Positions 17,451 through 27,435 of a stretch of DNA of 64,000 nt are shown here, one piece after another. The position numbers and the translations under genes are program-made. Below the pieces are notes generated by a model. That model was given only the letters and a program-made list of their open reading frames with translations, made no database searches and was not told the origin of the DNA. Source of the stretch: Alphaproteobacteria bacterium (GTDB lineage Bacteria > Pseudomonadota > Alphaproteobacteria > SMXS01); contig JANQQJ010000005.1 in NCBI GenBank assembly GCA_028284945.1, forward strand, positions 62,001 to 126,000, in the 5' to 3' direction. The stretch's first letter is position 1, and each line of letters starts with the position of its first letter.

Positions 17451-20400
17451 TTGGCGTTGCTGGCATCGACCATCGTTTTCGTTGTCCTCGCCGGTGTTGG
17501 CCGGCTGATGATGGGACCGGTTCCGGTGAGCTTTGTCCAGCCGACGTTGGAAAGGGAACTCAATCGTCAGTTGCCGGGATATGAGATTGAGTTCGACCGA
17601 ACGGTGATCGACTGGCGTGGCTGGCGCCGTGGCTTGGATATTCTGGCGACTAACGTCGTTTTAAAGGATGCGCGCGGGCTGACAGTGGTCGAACTTCCGG
17701 AGCTGGCTGTTGGCCTGAAGGCGACAGCACTGGTCAGAGGACAGGTGTCACCACACCGCATAGACCTTTTTGCACCCGTGATCAGTCTATCGCGGCGCGC
17801 GGATGGTACGTTCGGTTTTAAGCGGGATGATACAACTTCAAATGCGTCAACCGTTAGGACTGAGGAACTGTTGGCGATCCTATTGTCTCCACAGGACGAG
17901 ACCGCGGCTGGGCTTAATCAGCTCATTATTGAAGATGCGACGATAGTCGTGGGCGATCTGGCGCAACGGCAGGACTGGCAGATCGACAACGCAACCTTGG
18001 ACATCCGGCGGACCGCCGATGGGCTTCGCGCCACATTGGATGGAACGCTGACGGCAGGTGACCAGGTGGTTGGATTGGCCCTCGCAGCTGACTACAGCCG
18101 GTTTACCGAACGGGTGGCGCTGGGGGTCGATGTCGTCAATGCCACACCGTCAATCCTGGCCCGGCCGGTCGGGCCCCTGGAGCAGCTGAAGGGTTGGAAC
18201 GTCCCGGTTACAGGTTCGTTGTTGCTCAATGCGGATTTGACGGGCCGTGTGGACCGTATTTCATTCGATCTGGCTGCTGCCAAAGGCGAGCTGGAGCTGG
18301 ACCTATGGCCGTCGCCTCAGGTCCTTGATGGCGCGACCGTGAAAGCGGTTCTGGATCGCAATAGCGGCCGTCTGGATGTAACAGAAGCAGAGCTGCTCCT
18401 CGGCGGCGGATCGATTTCCGGCGCCGCTGTGTTTGCTGCAACCAATGCCGGGATCATGATTGAGGCAGAGGCTGACGTCGACAGGTTGCCGTTTCGTAGG
18501 CTGGCGGCAATCTGGCCGCCCGATCTGAAAACCAATGCGCGCCGATGGTTTGCCACCAACGTGACCGCCGGCCGCATCATGGGCGGCAAAGTCGATCTGA
18601 CGATCGTTCCCGATACCGACGGCGGCGGCACAACGGAAGACTTTCGATTTACCTTTGGGTTCCAGGGAATGGAACTTCACTACATTCGCCCGATGCCGCC
18701 GCTCAGCGCGGCGTCCGGAACGGCGGTGCTAACCCCTGGCGCCTTTGAAGTGCGGGTGGAGGATGGCCAGATTGTCGATGCCGATACGGACCTCTCGATC
18801 GATGTGACATCAGTTTACGCATTTATGAGCCCGCTTGACTTGCCCGTCACCCATACCGCGGACGTCACCCTGACGTTCAGCGCGGGCGCCAAAGATATCG
18901 TTACCCTGATCGACTACGAGCCCCTGGGATATGCGACAGATTATGGCATCAGCCGGGACAGCCTTGATGGTGACGCGCGCGTGCAGGGCCGGTTTGAGTT
19001 TCCGCTGGTTGATGACCTTGATATTGACGATGTCGCATTCCGGGTTGCGGGGAAAATTGAGCGCCTGGACCTTGTTGATGCCCCTGACTATGTGCGCCAG
19101 GTTCCGGGCAATGTCTCGATGGTCGTGGTACGCGACGAATTGCGAGCGAAGGGACAGCTCTATCTCTGGGACAATCCCATTGATGTGACGTGGACAGAAA
19201 ACTTCCGCGCGCTGGATGGATTGCCGACTCGCTACCATGCGTCCGGGGTTTTGCCCGCAGCGCGGCTTTACGACCTTGGCCTGCCAGAGGGTGTTGAAAT
19301 CTCTACGCCGCTGCCGTTTGACGTTCATCTGACAGGTGACGGCACCGATATCGCGACCGGCGAAGCGATGCTGGACCTGACCGAGATGGCCATTGAACTG
19401 CCGGCTATTGGATGGGGCAAGGATGCCCAGGCACCGGGGTCGATTTCTTTCGGCCTGTCGACTCAAAATGGATGGCTACGGCCTGATAATGTCGTTGCAA
19501 GCGCACCGGGCCTCTCCGTTCGTGGACGACTGCTTTTCGATGAAGATGGCGCCGCGCTGGGCGCTGAATTTTCGCCCTTTACCGTCGGCGAAACCAATCT
19601 GGATATGGCAGCCTATTTCACTGAAGCTGACATACTCGATCTTCGGCTAACCGGTCCGCAGCTTGACCTGCGGCCTTTCCTGGATGACGACGAAGAAGAA
19701 GACGTTGACGAAGAAGAAGGAACCTTTGACGCGGTCATTACGGTCGGAGTCGCCTCTGCGCTGGGCGCATCTGGCCTGGTCATCAATGATGTCGGCGGGC
19801 TTATCAGGCTGGAGGACAGCGCCTTTGAAGAAGCTCAACTGTCAGGCTCTTTCCCGTCAGGCGAGACTTTATTCATCGACTATCACCCGATTGGAAACCA
19901 CCGCTCCTTGTCAGTCCAGACAGACAATGCCGGCGGCCTTGTCCGCGCCCTTGATCTGTTCGACGGTGCTGTTGGCGGCGGGCTCTCGCTGGAGGCGACG
20001 GTGGATGGGCCAGAGGATAACCGCCGCACCACCGGTACTCTTGACGTGCGGAAGTTCAAAATCACCGGCGCACCGGGGCTCGCCAGGCTATTGACCCTTG
20101 GCTCACTGACCGGAATTGTCGATACGCTGTCGGGTGAGGGGCTGTCATTCGACCGCCTTGAATCCGGCTTTGTCCATCAAGACGGAACACTCACCATCAA
20201 CAAGACCCAGGCGGTGGGTTCCCAATTGGGCATCCGGTTCGATGGACGGGCGTTTGATGACCTGCAGAAGCTGGATATCAGAGGCACCCTGGCGCCGGCC
20301 TATACCCTTAATACCGCGCTAAACTATGTTCCGCTGGTGGGCTCCATCTTGTCGGGCGGCAGTGGCGAGGGGTTGTTTGCCATGCGTTTTTCGGTCTCGG

Positions 20401-20570
20401 GCGACATGGATGATCCCGACGTATCGGTAAACCCGCTATCCGCGCTTACGCCCGGCATCTTGCGCGGCGTGTTTGACGTATTTGATCCGCCCAGCCGTGG
20501 CCCGGAACAAGCAGAGCCCGTATCGGCGCCTGCCGATACGGGCTCCCCGTCGGAATCAATGACCGAATAG
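17451..20570 (+). CDS. AsmA/YhdP-like large envelope-spanning protein (DUF3971 / AsmA C-terminal)
   Basis: About 1039 residues with an N-terminal membrane anchor (about 1-22) and a very long beta-rich periplasmic region. The C-terminal part (from about 860: TGAPGLARLLTLGSLTGI, then VGSQLGIRFDGRAFDDLQKLDIRG, YTLNTALNYVPLVGSILSG) is the typical YhdP/AsmA-like ending. Members of this superfamily form hydrophobic grooves that carry phospholipid between inner and outer membranes; a lipid-transport role is inferred. An acidic run (DDDEEEDVDEEEG) sits near residue 745. The first usable start in this frame is TTG at 17451; an ATG at 17405 is in another frame, so the exact N-terminus is uncertain. It is transcribed divergently from glnE. 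Confidence 0.85.
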   Translation: MALLASTIVFVVLAGVGRLMMGPVPVSFVQPTLERELNRQLPGYEIEFDRTVIDWRGWRRGLDILATNVVLKDARGLTVVELPELAVGLKATALVRGQVSPHRIDLFAPVISLSRRADGTFGFKRDDTTSNASTVRTEELLAILLSPQDETAAGLNQLIIEDATIVVGDLAQRQDWQIDNATLDIRRTADGLRATLDGTLTAGDQVVGLALAADYSRFTERVALGVDVVNATPSILARPVGPLEQLKGWNVPVTGSLLLNADLTGRVDRISFDLAAAKGELELDLWPSPQVLDGATVKAVLDRNSGRLDVTEAELLLGGGSISGAAVFAATNAGIMIEAEADVDRLPFRRLAAIWPPDLKTNARRWFATNVTAGRIMGGKVDLTIVPDTDGGGTTEDFRFTFGFQGMELHYIRPMPPLSAASGTAVLTPGAFEVRVEDGQIVDADTDLSIDVTSVYAFMSPLDLPVTHTADVTLTFSAGAKDIVTLIDYEPLGYATDYGISRDSLDGDARVQGRFEFPLVDDLDIDDVAFRVAGKIERLDLVDAPDYVRQVPGNVSMVVVRDELRAKGQLYLWDNPIDVTWTENFRALDGLPTRYHASGVLPAARLYDLGLPEGVEISTPLPFDVHLTGDGTDIATGEAMLDLTEMAIELPAIGWGKDAQAPGSISFGLSTQNGWLRPDNVVASAPGLSVRGRLLFDEDGAALGAEFSPFTVGETNLDMAAYFTEADILDLRLTGPQLDLRPFLDDDEEEDVDEEEGTFDAVITVGVASALGASGLVINDVGGLIRLEDSAFEEAQLSGSFPSGETLFIDYHPIGNHRSLSVQTDNAGGLVRALDLFDGAVGGGLSLEATVDGPEDNRRTTGTLDVRKFKITGAPGLARLLTLGSLTGIVDTLSGEGLSFDRLESGFVHQDGTLTINKTQAVGSQLGIRFDGRAFDDLQKLDIRGTLAPAYTLNTALNYVPLVGSILSGGSGEGLFAMRFSVSGDMDDPDVSVNPLSALTPGILRGVFDVFDPPSRGPEQAEPVSAPADTGSPSESMTE
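20516..20543 (+). other. Perfect 12-bp hairpin inside the 3' end of the AsmA-like gene
   Basis: GCCCGTATCGGC and GCCGATACGGGC pair perfectly around a 4-nt loop (GCCT), within the last 20 codons of the gene. No T-run follows, so it is not a textbook intrinsic terminator. It could still slow transcription towards the convergent gene whose stop is at 20577, or protect the 3' end of the mRNA. Confidence 0.5.
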
Positions 20571-20576
20571 GACGGT

Positions 20577-21005
20577 TTAGGACGCGTCCTCAGCGGCTGC
20601 TTCTGCAGCCTCTTCGGCTTCCTCGTCATATTCAACAATGCTGTCGATGATGCAGGGCCGGAAATTGCTCTGCGACAACACACTGCCGCTGGTCAAAATC
20701 GGCACTTCGATGACATCGACTTCACACAGCTTGGCAAGGCCACCAGCGTCATGACGCCAAGTCTTGTTGATCTTCAGGCCGGGGCAGCGCTGCGCCAGCG
20801 TCATTTTGTAATCCGGACCGCCGCGCATCTCCAGAATGATGGTCTGATTGTCGACCACCTTGCTGTTGCGAATTCGCGATACATCAACGCACTGCACTAA
20901 GGGGCCACTGGCCTCTTCCGTGTCGCCCTGGGCAACCGCGGCGGGGACGTAAGACGACATGGCCAAGCCACCGGCGACCAATCCTGTCATGAGCAACTTA
21001 TTCAT
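20577..21005 (-). CDS. Small exported protein, DUF6491-like
   Basis: A 142-residue protein with a clear signal peptide (about 1-25, cleavage near AVAQG). The mature part carries CVDVSRIRNSKVVDNQTIIL, a glycine motif (EMRGGPDYKMTL), and four cysteines (CVDV, RCPGL, LCEVD, RPCII) that could form two disulfides. This pattern resembles small exported alphaproteobacterial proteins grouped as DUF6491; no function is known to me. The tail is acidic and alanine-rich. It lies 31 bp downstream of tyrS on the same strand but has its own ribosome binding site (GGAG 10 nt before the ATG) and is convergent with the AsmA-like gene. Confidence 0.72.
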   Translation of the reverse strand: MNKLLMTGLVAGGLAMSSYVPAAVAQGDTEEASGPLVQCVDVSRIRNSKVVDNQTIILEMRGGPDYKMTLAQRCPGLKINKTWRHDAGGLAKLCEVDVIEVPILTSGSVLSQSNFRPCIIDSIVEYDEEAEEAAEAAAEDAS

Positions 21006-21036
21006 TTTTATTCTCCATTCACTTCGCTAGGCATCC

Positions 21037-22293
21037 CTAGACTGGCTTTACGATAGCATGACGCTTTTTGCCCGCTGACAGCTTGATCATGCCGTCGCTG
21101 CCGAGCTCTTTCAGCGTTACCACTGTACTTTCGTCCGCTACTTTCTTGTCATTAACGCGGGCACCGCCGCCTTTGATCAGCCGCCTTGCCTCACCGTTTG
21201 AGGCGGATAAGCCCGCCTGCTTTAAGAGATTGACAAGGGGAATGCCGTTTTCAAGCTCTGCGCGCGGAATTTCATTGGTCGGCAACTCGTCGCCCAATTG
21301 CCCTTGTTCAAAGGTTTTGCGGGCGGTTTCCTCTGCGGCGAGCGCTGCTTCATCACCATGCGCCATCCGGGTCGCTTCGGTGGCGAGCCGGATCTTGGCA
21401 TCGTTGATCGCCTGGCCTTCCAATGCGCCCAAGCGGGCAATCTCGTCCATCGGGACATCGGTGAATAACTTCAAGAAGCGGACAACGTCGCCATCTTCGG
21501 TATTGCGCCAGAATTGCCAGTAATCATAGGGGGATAGCTGGTCTTCATTCAGCCAGACCGCACCTTGCGCTGTTTTGCCCATCTTGATGCCTGAAGACGT
21601 GGTGATCAGCGGCGTGGTCAGGCCGAACAGTTCCGACTGCTCCATCCGCCGGCCCAGTTCGACACCATTGACGATATTGCCCCATTGGTCGGACCCGCCG
21701 ACCTGCAGTGTGCAGCCATATTGGCGAAGCAATTCGACAAAGTCATAGCCTTGCAGGATCATGTAGTTGAATTCGAGAAAACTGAGCGGCTGTTCGCGGT
21801 CGAGCCTCAATTTAACGCTTTCGAAGCTGAGCATCCGGTTGACGGAGAAATGCTGACCGATATCACGCAGCACATCCAGGTACCCCAGTTTCGACCACCA
21901 GTCGTCATTGTCGACCATAACGGCGTCGGTCGGTCCATCTCCGAACGTGATGAACTTCTCGAAACAGCGGCGAATGCTCGCCTTGTTGGCGTCAATGGTG
22001 GCCTGATCCATCATCTTGCGCGCTTCGTCGCGGAAGCTGGGATCACCGATTTTTGTTGTTGCGCCGCCCAGCAGGACGATCGGTTTGTGACCTGCCTGTT
22101 GCAGCCGCCGCAGCATCATGATCTGGACCAGATTACCGACATGCAGGCTGGGGGCGGTGAAATCAAAACCGCCATAGCCAACAACAGGTGTATCGCCATT
22201 TAGCGCGTCGTCCAACGCGTCCAGATTGGTGCATTGGTGAAAATAGTCCCGCTCGATGATGATGCGCAGGAAATCTGATCTCGGCTCGCTCAT
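21037..22293 (-). CDS. tyrS: Tyrosyl-tRNA synthetase
   Basis: Class I aminoacyl-tRNA synthetase of 418 residues that charges tRNA-Tyr. The HIGH motif appears as SLHVGN (about residue 52), the KMSKS-type loop as [12 protein letters not shown] (about 240), and the C-terminal S4-like RNA-binding domain covers about 350-410 ([20 protein letters not shown]). The open frame extends upstream to 22557, but that part overlaps the divergent anmK gene and lacks family similarity; the start is ATG at 22293 (MSEPRSDF). tyrS divergent from anmK is a common alphaproteobacterial arrangement. Confidence 0.96.
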   Translation of the reverse strand: MSEPRSDFLRIIIERDYFHQCTNLDALDDALNGDTPVVGYGGFDFTAPSLHVGNLVQIMMLRRLQQAGHKPIVLLGGATTKIGDPSFRDEARKMMDQATIDANKASIRRCFEKFITFGDGPTDAVMVDNDDWWSKLGYLDVLRDIGQHFSVNRMLSFESVKLRLDREQPLSFLEFNYMILQGYDFVELLRQYGCTLQVGGSDQWGNIVNGVELGRRMEQSELFGLTTPLITTSSGIKMGKTAQGAVWLNEDQLSPYDYWQFWRNTEDGDVVRFLKLFTDVPMDEIARLGALEGQAINDAKIRLATEATRMAHGDEAALAAEETARKTFEQGQLGDELPTNEIPRAELENGIPLVNLLKQAGLSASNGEARRLIKGGGARVNDKKVADESTVVTLKELGSDGMIKLSAGKKRHAIVKPV

Positions 22294-22350
22294 TTCTGGC
22301 CTTGCTGTGCTAGGGTATCCTCGAAGGCGCGGGTGGTAGCATATCAGCAT

Positions 22351-23487
22351 ATGAGCACAAAGACGGAACTCAGGGCAGTCGGACTGATGAGCGGGACCTC
22401 GCTCGACGGGATTGACGCGGCCATTATCGAAAGCGACGGTCAAACGATCCACTCGCTCGGCCCCAGCCACTACGAAGCCTACGATGACAATCTTAGGGCC
22501 CGGTTGCGCGACCTGCTGGATAAAGCAGCGGCGACAGGGCGTGAAAGCGTTGGTCATGCGGATACGAATTCACTGGAGCGTGACTATACGCTGGCACAGG
22601 CGAAGGCCGTTGACCGCTTGCTGGCCGCTAATGGTCTGACGACATCGGACATCGATCTCGTTGGGTTTCACGGCCAGACCATCCTGCACCGCCCGCAAGA
22701 CCGCTGGACATGGCAGATGGGTGATGGCGCCATGCTGGCGGATTACCTGGGCTTGCCGGTGATCAATGACTTCCGCGGTGCCGATGTGCGTGCCGGTGGG
22801 GAAGGGGCGCCTTTTGCGCCGCTTTATCATCGCGCGCTCTTGAACTCAGACGCCTACGGAACGCCGCAGAGGCCTGTTGCTGTGCTCAATATCGGCGGTG
22901 TTGGCAATGTGACCTGGTTTGGAGAAGGAGACGAGATTCTGGCCTTCGATACCGGCCCGGGCAACGCGCTGATGGACGACTGGATTAGGCGTCACACAGG
23001 CGACGCATTCGATAAAGATGGTGCGCTCGCGGCAACGGGGGCGGTCCATCAGGACAGAATCGACGGCGCACTGGATAATCCCTATTTTGATCGATTGCCG
23101 CCGAAGTCCCTCGACCGGCTGGACTTCAGCGGCAGATTTGCCGAGGGGCTCAACCTGGCAGACGGGCTGGCGACGCTCGGCCGCTTTACGGTCGACTCGA
23201 TTGCCGCCAGCCGAGGCCACATGACGACCATGCCCAAAGCCTGGTATGTCTGCGGCGGGGGACGAAAAAATTCTTTTCTGATAAGAGAACTAGAGCGTGT
23301 TCTTGAGGTTCCGGTTGAACCGGTTGAGCGCCTGGGTTGGCGTGGCGACTCGCTAGAGGCTGAAGCCTTCGGCTTCCTTGCCATACGGTCGCTAAAGGGC
23401 CTGCCGCTTAGCGTACCGAAAACAACAGGCGTACCCCAGCCGATGACGGGTGGCCAGCTGCACCGCCCTGAGCGCGTGCCTGCCTAG
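22351..23487 (+). CDS. anmK: Anhydro-N-acetylmuramic acid kinase
   Basis: Kinase of 378 residues that opens and phosphorylates 1,6-anhydro-MurNAc to MurNAc-6-phosphate during peptidoglycan recycling. The signature [15 protein letters not shown] lies at the N-terminus; further family motifs are [29 protein letters not shown]-like (read here as [19 protein letters not shown]) and [25 protein letters not shown], and the C-terminal VCGGGRKN. The chosen start is ATG at 22351; an in-frame GTG at 22333 is possible. It is divergent from tyrS and ends 4 bp into the convergent rnd stop region. Confidence 0.95.
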   Translation: MSTKTELRAVGLMSGTSLDGIDAAIIESDGQTIHSLGPSHYEAYDDNLRARLRDLLDKAAATGRESVGHADTNSLERDYTLAQAKAVDRLLAANGLTTSDIDLVGFHGQTILHRPQDRWTWQMGDGAMLADYLGLPVINDFRGADVRAGGEGAPFAPLYHRALLNSDAYGTPQRPVAVLNIGGVGNVTWFGEGDEILAFDTGPGNALMDDWIRRHTGDAFDKDGALAATGAVHQDRIDGALDNPYFDRLPPKSLDRLDFSGRFAEGLNLADGLATLGRFTVDSIAASRGHMTTMPKAWYVCGGGRKNSFLIRELERVLEVPVEPVERLGWRGDSLEAEAFGFLAIRSLKGLPLSVPKTTGVPQPMTGGQLHRPERVPA

Positions 23488-24632
23488 GTTTTCCGCACGA
23501 CGACGTTTCCATTTTTCATGGATAGCGCCAGTTTGCCATGTTTGAGCGCTAGGGCGTCATTACCGAAAATTTCCCGGCGCCAGCCCCTTGTGATGCCGAC
23601 GTCGGCGTTATCGTCAGCCGCCAACGCTTCCAGATCCGCGACATTGGCGACCAGCTTCTGGGCGACATTTTCGTCTTCGCAACGCATCTTGAGCAGCACC
23701 TTGAGAAGATCGACAGTTGGCCCGATGCCACGCGGCAGTTTTGGCGACGCCTTTGATTTCGGAAGTTTTTCATCCGGGATCGCCTTTGCCCGATCGATTG
23801 CGGCCAGGATCTTCTCTCCCTGTGCTCCTTTGGCAAGCCCGTCGGAAACACCCCTGATTCGGGCCAGGTCTTTTTGATTCTTTGGCGGGTGGGCGGCAAT
23901 TTCCATCAACGCATCGTCCCTGATCACCCGGCTGCGGGGAATATCGACCTCCTGTGCGCGCCGTTCACGCCACGCTGCCAATGCCTGGACGATGGCGAGA
24001 AAGCGTCGATTATGGCTTCTTGTTTTCAACCGTTGCCAGACCGTTTCCGGGTCAATCGCATAAGTCGACGTAGCGGTGAGTACCGCCATTTCCTCGTCGA
24101 GCCAGGACGCCCGTCCATTTTCATCGAGCATCTTTTTCAGCGACCGATAGATGTCACGCAGATGGGTGACATCACCGATGGCGTAGTCGAGTTGTTTGTT
24201 GCTTAACGGGCGGCGTGACCAGTCAGCAAAGCGTGATGCCTTGTCGACCTGTGAATCGGTGAAGTGCCTGACAAGCTTGTCATATCCGACCGATTCACCG
24301 AATCCGCAGACCATGGCTGCGAGTTGTGTATCGAACAACGGCGTGGGCAGGGTGCCCAGATCGTGGTGGAAAATTTCCATATCCTGCCGCGCCGAATGCA
24401 GCACTTTGACGACGCTTTTTTCGTCGAGCAGCGCGGCGAAGGGATCAAGTGATATTCCTTTGGCCAGGGGGTCGACTATCCATGCGTCATCGGGGCCGCC
24501 AATCTGGATCAGGCAAAGCTTCGGCCAATAGGTATCCGTGCGCAGGAATTCCGTGTCGACCGTAACGAATTCGGCAGTCTTGAGGCTTTTACAAACAGCC
24601 GCCAGCTCATCGGTTTTTTCAATCACATTCAT
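23484..24632 (-). CDS. rnd: Ribonuclease D
   Basis: 3'-5' exoribonuclease of 382 residues that trims tRNA 3' ends. The DEDDy exonuclease domain occupies about 1-175: Exo I in VTVDTEFLRTDTYW, Exo II in VLHSARQDMEIF, Exo III in LDYAIGDVTHLRDIY. An HRDC domain follows (about 205-290, REVDIPRSRVIRDDALMEIA-type sequence), with a second helical HRDC-like part at the end. The open frame extends to 24734, but the start is ATG at 24632 (MNVIEKTDE); the upstream part lies in the promoter region shared with aspS. Its stop overlaps the anmK stop by 4 bp. Confidence 0.94.
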   Translation of the reverse strand: MNVIEKTDELAAVCKSLKTAEFVTVDTEFLRTDTYWPKLCLIQIGGPDDAWIVDPLAKGISLDPFAALLDEKSVVKVLHSARQDMEIFHHDLGTLPTPLFDTQLAAMVCGFGESVGYDKLVRHFTDSQVDKASRFADWSRRPLSNKQLDYAIGDVTHLRDIYRSLKKMLDENGRASWLDEEMAVLTATSTYAIDPETVWQRLKTRSHNRRFLAIVQALAAWRERRAQEVDIPRSRVIRDDALMEIAAHPPKNQKDLARIRGVSDGLAKGAQGEKILAAIDRAKAIPDEKLPKSKASPKLPRGIGPTVDLLKVLLKMRCEDENVAQKLVANVADLEALAADDNADVGITRGWRREIFGNDALALKHGKLALSMKNGNVVVRKT

Positions 24633-24733
24633 GCAGCGACCTATACAACCTATCGGCGCCCGCGTCATCGGGTTGACAAAACGCGGCGAAGTGTGCGCTT
24701 TACCCCGCGCCCGCACTGAAGGAATAAACAGCA

Positions 24734-26518
24734 ATGCACGCCTATCGTACTCATACCTGCAACGACCTGCGCGAAGACCATGTTGGCGAGCGCGTCCGCC
24801 TTTCCGGCTGGGTGCACCGCAAACGCGATCACGGCAATTTGCTGTTCATCGATTTGCGCGATCACTATGGGTTGACCCAATGCGTGATCGAGATCGATGG
24901 CCCCGGCTTTGACAAGGTGGAGCATATCCGCGCGGAAAGCGTGGTGACGATCGAAGGCCCGGTGGTCAAACGGACCGATGATACGATCAACCCCGACCTC
25001 CCGACCGGTCATGTCGAAGTGCGGATCGAAGAGTTCACCATTCAGTCTGCCGCACAGGAACTGCCCATGCCGGTATTTGGGGAACAGGAGTATCCGGAAG
25101 AGATTCGGCTGAAGTACCGCTTCCTCGATCTGCGCCGGGAACGGATTCACAAAAACATCGTCTTGCGGTCGAAAATCATCTCGAGCATTCGCCGCCGCAT
25201 GGTCGATCAAGGGTTTCTGGAGTACCAGACACCCATTCTGACCGCGAGTTCACCCGAGGGCGCCCGGGACTTTCTGGTGCCGAGCCGTCTGCATCCGGGC
25301 AACTTCTATGCCCTGCCGCAGGCGCCGCAACAGTTCAAACAGCTGCTGATGGTCGCCGGTTTTGACCGGTATTTCCAGATCGCACCGTGTTTCCGCGACG
25401 AGGACGCCCGCGCTGACCGGTCTCCGGGTGAGTTCTATCAACTCGACATGGAAATGTCGTTTGTCACCCAGGATGACGTCTTCGCGGCTATTGAACCGGT
25501 CCTGCACGGCGTCTTCGAAGAGTTCTCCGATTGGGACGTCACACCCGCGCCGTTCCCGCGGATTCCCTATCATGAAGCCAAGTTGAAATACGGCACAGAC
25601 AAACCGGATCTCCGCAATCCGCTGGAAATCGTCGATGTGACGGAAGTCTTCCGGGGTTCAAACTTCGGCATTTTCGCAAAAGCCATTGAAGCGGGGTCGG
25701 TCGTTCGCGCTATCCCAGCGCCCAACACTGGCGACAAGGCGCGCAGCTTCTTCGATAAAATGAACGACTGGGCGCGCGAACAGGGCGCGCCGGGCATGGG
25801 CTATATTATTCTCGCTGATGGTGGTGGCAAAGGTCCCATCGCAAACAACCTTGGCGACGAACGCATTCAGCAACTAAAGGACCTTATGGGCGTCGGCGAC
25901 GGGGACGGCGTGTTCTTTGCCTGCGACAAGGAACATGGTGCCGCTGACCTAGCCGGCAAGGCCCGGACCAAGGTTGGTCAGGACCTCGACCTGATTGAGC
26001 CCGGCGTCTTCAAGTTCTGCTGGATCGTCGACTTCCCGATGTACGAACTCGACGAGAAAACCGGCAATTTGCAGTTCTCACACAATCCGTTCTCGATGCC
26101 GCAGGGTGGGCTCGACGCATTGCAGAACCAGGATCCGCTGGAGATCATCAGCTATCAGTATGACATTGTCTGCAACGGCGTTGAGCTGTCATCCGGCGCC
26201 ATTCGGGCCCACGATCCGGATATTATGGCCGCCGCCTTTGAGAAGGTCGGCTATGACCGGGCGCGCGTGGAAGAAGAATTCTCCGGCATGATGAATGCCT
26301 TTAAATATGGCGCGCCACCGCATGGCGGCATCGCCCCGGGCATCGACCGGATCGTTATGCTGATCGCGGACGAGCCAAACTTGCGCGAAGTGATCCTGTT
26401 CCCGATGAACCAGGTTGCCGAAGACCTGATGATGGGCGCTCCGGCACCTGCGATGAAGGAACATCTGCGCGAGTTGCATCTACGTGTGATTGAACCGGTG
26501 GAACCGCACAAGCACTAG
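24734..26518 (+). CDS. aspS: Aspartyl-tRNA synthetase, probably non-discriminating (Asp/Asn)
   Basis: Class IIb synthetase of 594 residues with N-terminal OB-fold anticodon-binding domain (about 1-110), catalytic core with motif 2 ([17 protein letters not shown], about 215) and motif 3 ([13 protein letters not shown], about 535), and the bacterial GAD insertion domain between them. The OB-fold has His33 in [11 protein letters not shown]. In Pseudomonas aeruginosa a histidine at this site marks a non-discriminating enzyme, while discriminating enzymes have Leu; this suggests it also makes Asp-tRNA-Asn for transamidation by GatCAB. The ribosome binding site is GAAGGA about 9 nt before the ATG. 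It is divergent from rnd. Confidence 0.96.
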   Translation: MHAYRTHTCNDLREDHVGERVRLSGWVHRKRDHGNLLFIDLRDHYGLTQCVIEIDGPGFDKVEHIRAESVVTIEGPVVKRTDDTINPDLPTGHVEVRIEEFTIQSAAQELPMPVFGEQEYPEEIRLKYRFLDLRRERIHKNIVLRSKIISSIRRRMVDQGFLEYQTPILTASSPEGARDFLVPSRLHPGNFYALPQAPQQFKQLLMVAGFDRYFQIAPCFRDEDARADRSPGEFYQLDMEMSFVTQDDVFAAIEPVLHGVFEEFSDWDVTPAPFPRIPYHEAKLKYGTDKPDLRNPLEIVDVTEVFRGSNFGIFAKAIEAGSVVRAIPAPNTGDKARSFFDKMNDWAREQGAPGMGYIILADGGGKGPIANNLGDERIQQLKDLMGVGDGDGVFFACDKEHGAADLAGKARTKVGQDLDLIEPGVFKFCWIVDFPMYELDEKTGNLQFSHNPFSMPQGGLDALQNQDPLEIISYQYDIVCNGVELSSGAIRAHDPDIMAAAFEKVGYDRARVEEEFSGMMNAFKYGAPPHGGIAPGIDRIVMLIADEPNLREVILFPMNQVAEDLMMGAPAPAMKEHLRELHLRVIEPVEPHKH

Positions 26519-26537
26519 GCCTCCCAGATAAGCCCCG

Positions 26538-26758
26538 TTCGTCTCGATTTTCACCTCCCTATGAAAGGTCCGATGGACCGGGCAGTTGTCGGCGGCCTCT
26601 ATCAGTTTTGATTGCTGTTGGCTTTTTAGATCGCCCTCAATGGTGATCACGCGAGCGAAACGGTCGATCTTCCCGTGCTGGATTTCGCAGCCTTAACAGT
26701 CATTAGTATGAATTTGTTCACCACTTTTGACGGACGATTGCTGCCTTGCGGATCGCAT
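26538..26758 (-). pseudogene. Decayed OsmC-domain copy, related to the intact OsmC fusion at 27436
   Basis: Conceptual translation on the minus strand reads EQIHTNDC*GCEIQHGK and then continues for about 50 residues to KIET. It aligns with the end of the intact hydrolase-OsmC protein (EKIHAKDCEDCETREGK to SIKT); by hand 34 of the last 50 positions are identical. A TAA at 26693-26695 replaces the GAA codon of the intact gene, and the preceding part from ATG 26758 is shortened by a small deletion (MRSARQQ against MRMYADHKGL). The hydrolase domain and most of the OsmC domain are missing. This is therefore a relic, most likely of a duplicated OsmC gene, lying in the 364-bp gap between aspS and the next gene. 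Confidence 0.8.
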
Positions 26759-26882
26759 ATTTATTACTCCCCAGGTAATGGGGACGGCCAACCCTCAATG
26801 TTAGCGTTTGCGCGCAATCCCGGATGAACTGACGAGGTCCCATTGGGCTTCCCGGCAGAGACAATCAGAAGAGGAGGGCGTA

Positions 26883-27413
26883 ATGGACTATCGTGCGCTA
26901 ACGATCATCGGCATCACAGCTTGTATCTTGCTCGCACCGGCAGCTCAGGCGGCAAGTTGCACCGAAAGCGGTAACATCCGGCAGGAAGACGGCCGGCAAG
27001 GCCTGACTGTTAAGGTCGACGACACTGATCCGGTGAGAGACTGGAAAGTGACGCGGGTTGTCTACAAGGCGGGCGCTAATGACGATGAACCGCAGATCGA
27101 CGATGCCGCGAAAGCGCTCGATGAGTCGTTCCAGACCGTTTTTAACGAGAAAAACCTCTCCTACAAAACAGAGGGTTGGCGATCAAATGCTGTGCGTGTC
27201 GCATTAAAAGGCGTGGAGCCGGGGAAGGGGTCGAACCAGATTTGGTGTGACCTCAGTGTAGATGCCAAAAGGGATTCCATGAAATCCGAGAAGTTCCGCG
27301 CAAGGGCACGAACCGTTGATTGCGCTGATATGCCGGAAATAACATGTAAGAGAGAGTACAAGAAGAACGACCGGCGCTTTGAGTATCATATTACGATCGG
27401 CCCGGAGAAATAG
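26883..27413 (+). CDS. Exported protein of unknown family
   Basis: A 176-residue protein with a clear signal peptide (MDYRALTIIGITACILLAPA, cleavage after AQA near residue 24). Four cysteines remain in the mature part (SCTES, IWCDL, VDCAD, ITCKR). The rest is mixed, charged and beta-rich, with no motif I recognise and no membrane segment. An earlier in-frame start exists at 26808, but GAGGAGGG at 26871-26878 clearly selects the ATG at 26883. It is convergent with the hydrolase-OsmC gene (23 bp between stops) and lies between that gene and the decayed OsmC copy. No function can be assigned. Confidence 0.75.
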   Translation: MDYRALTIIGITACILLAPAAQAASCTESGNIRQEDGRQGLTVKVDDTDPVRDWKVTRVVYKAGANDDEPQIDDAAKALDESFQTVFNEKNLSYKTEGWRSNAVRVALKGVEPGKGSNQIWCDLSVDAKRDSMKSEKFRARARTVDCADMPEITCKREYKKNDRRFEYHITIGPEK

Positions 27414-27435
27414 GCGTCAAACATCAGACCAATAC

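Noticed and set aside
22294-22557. N-terminal extension of TyrRS by 88 residues
   Set aside because: It runs through the promoter region and into the divergent anmK gene and shows no family similarity.
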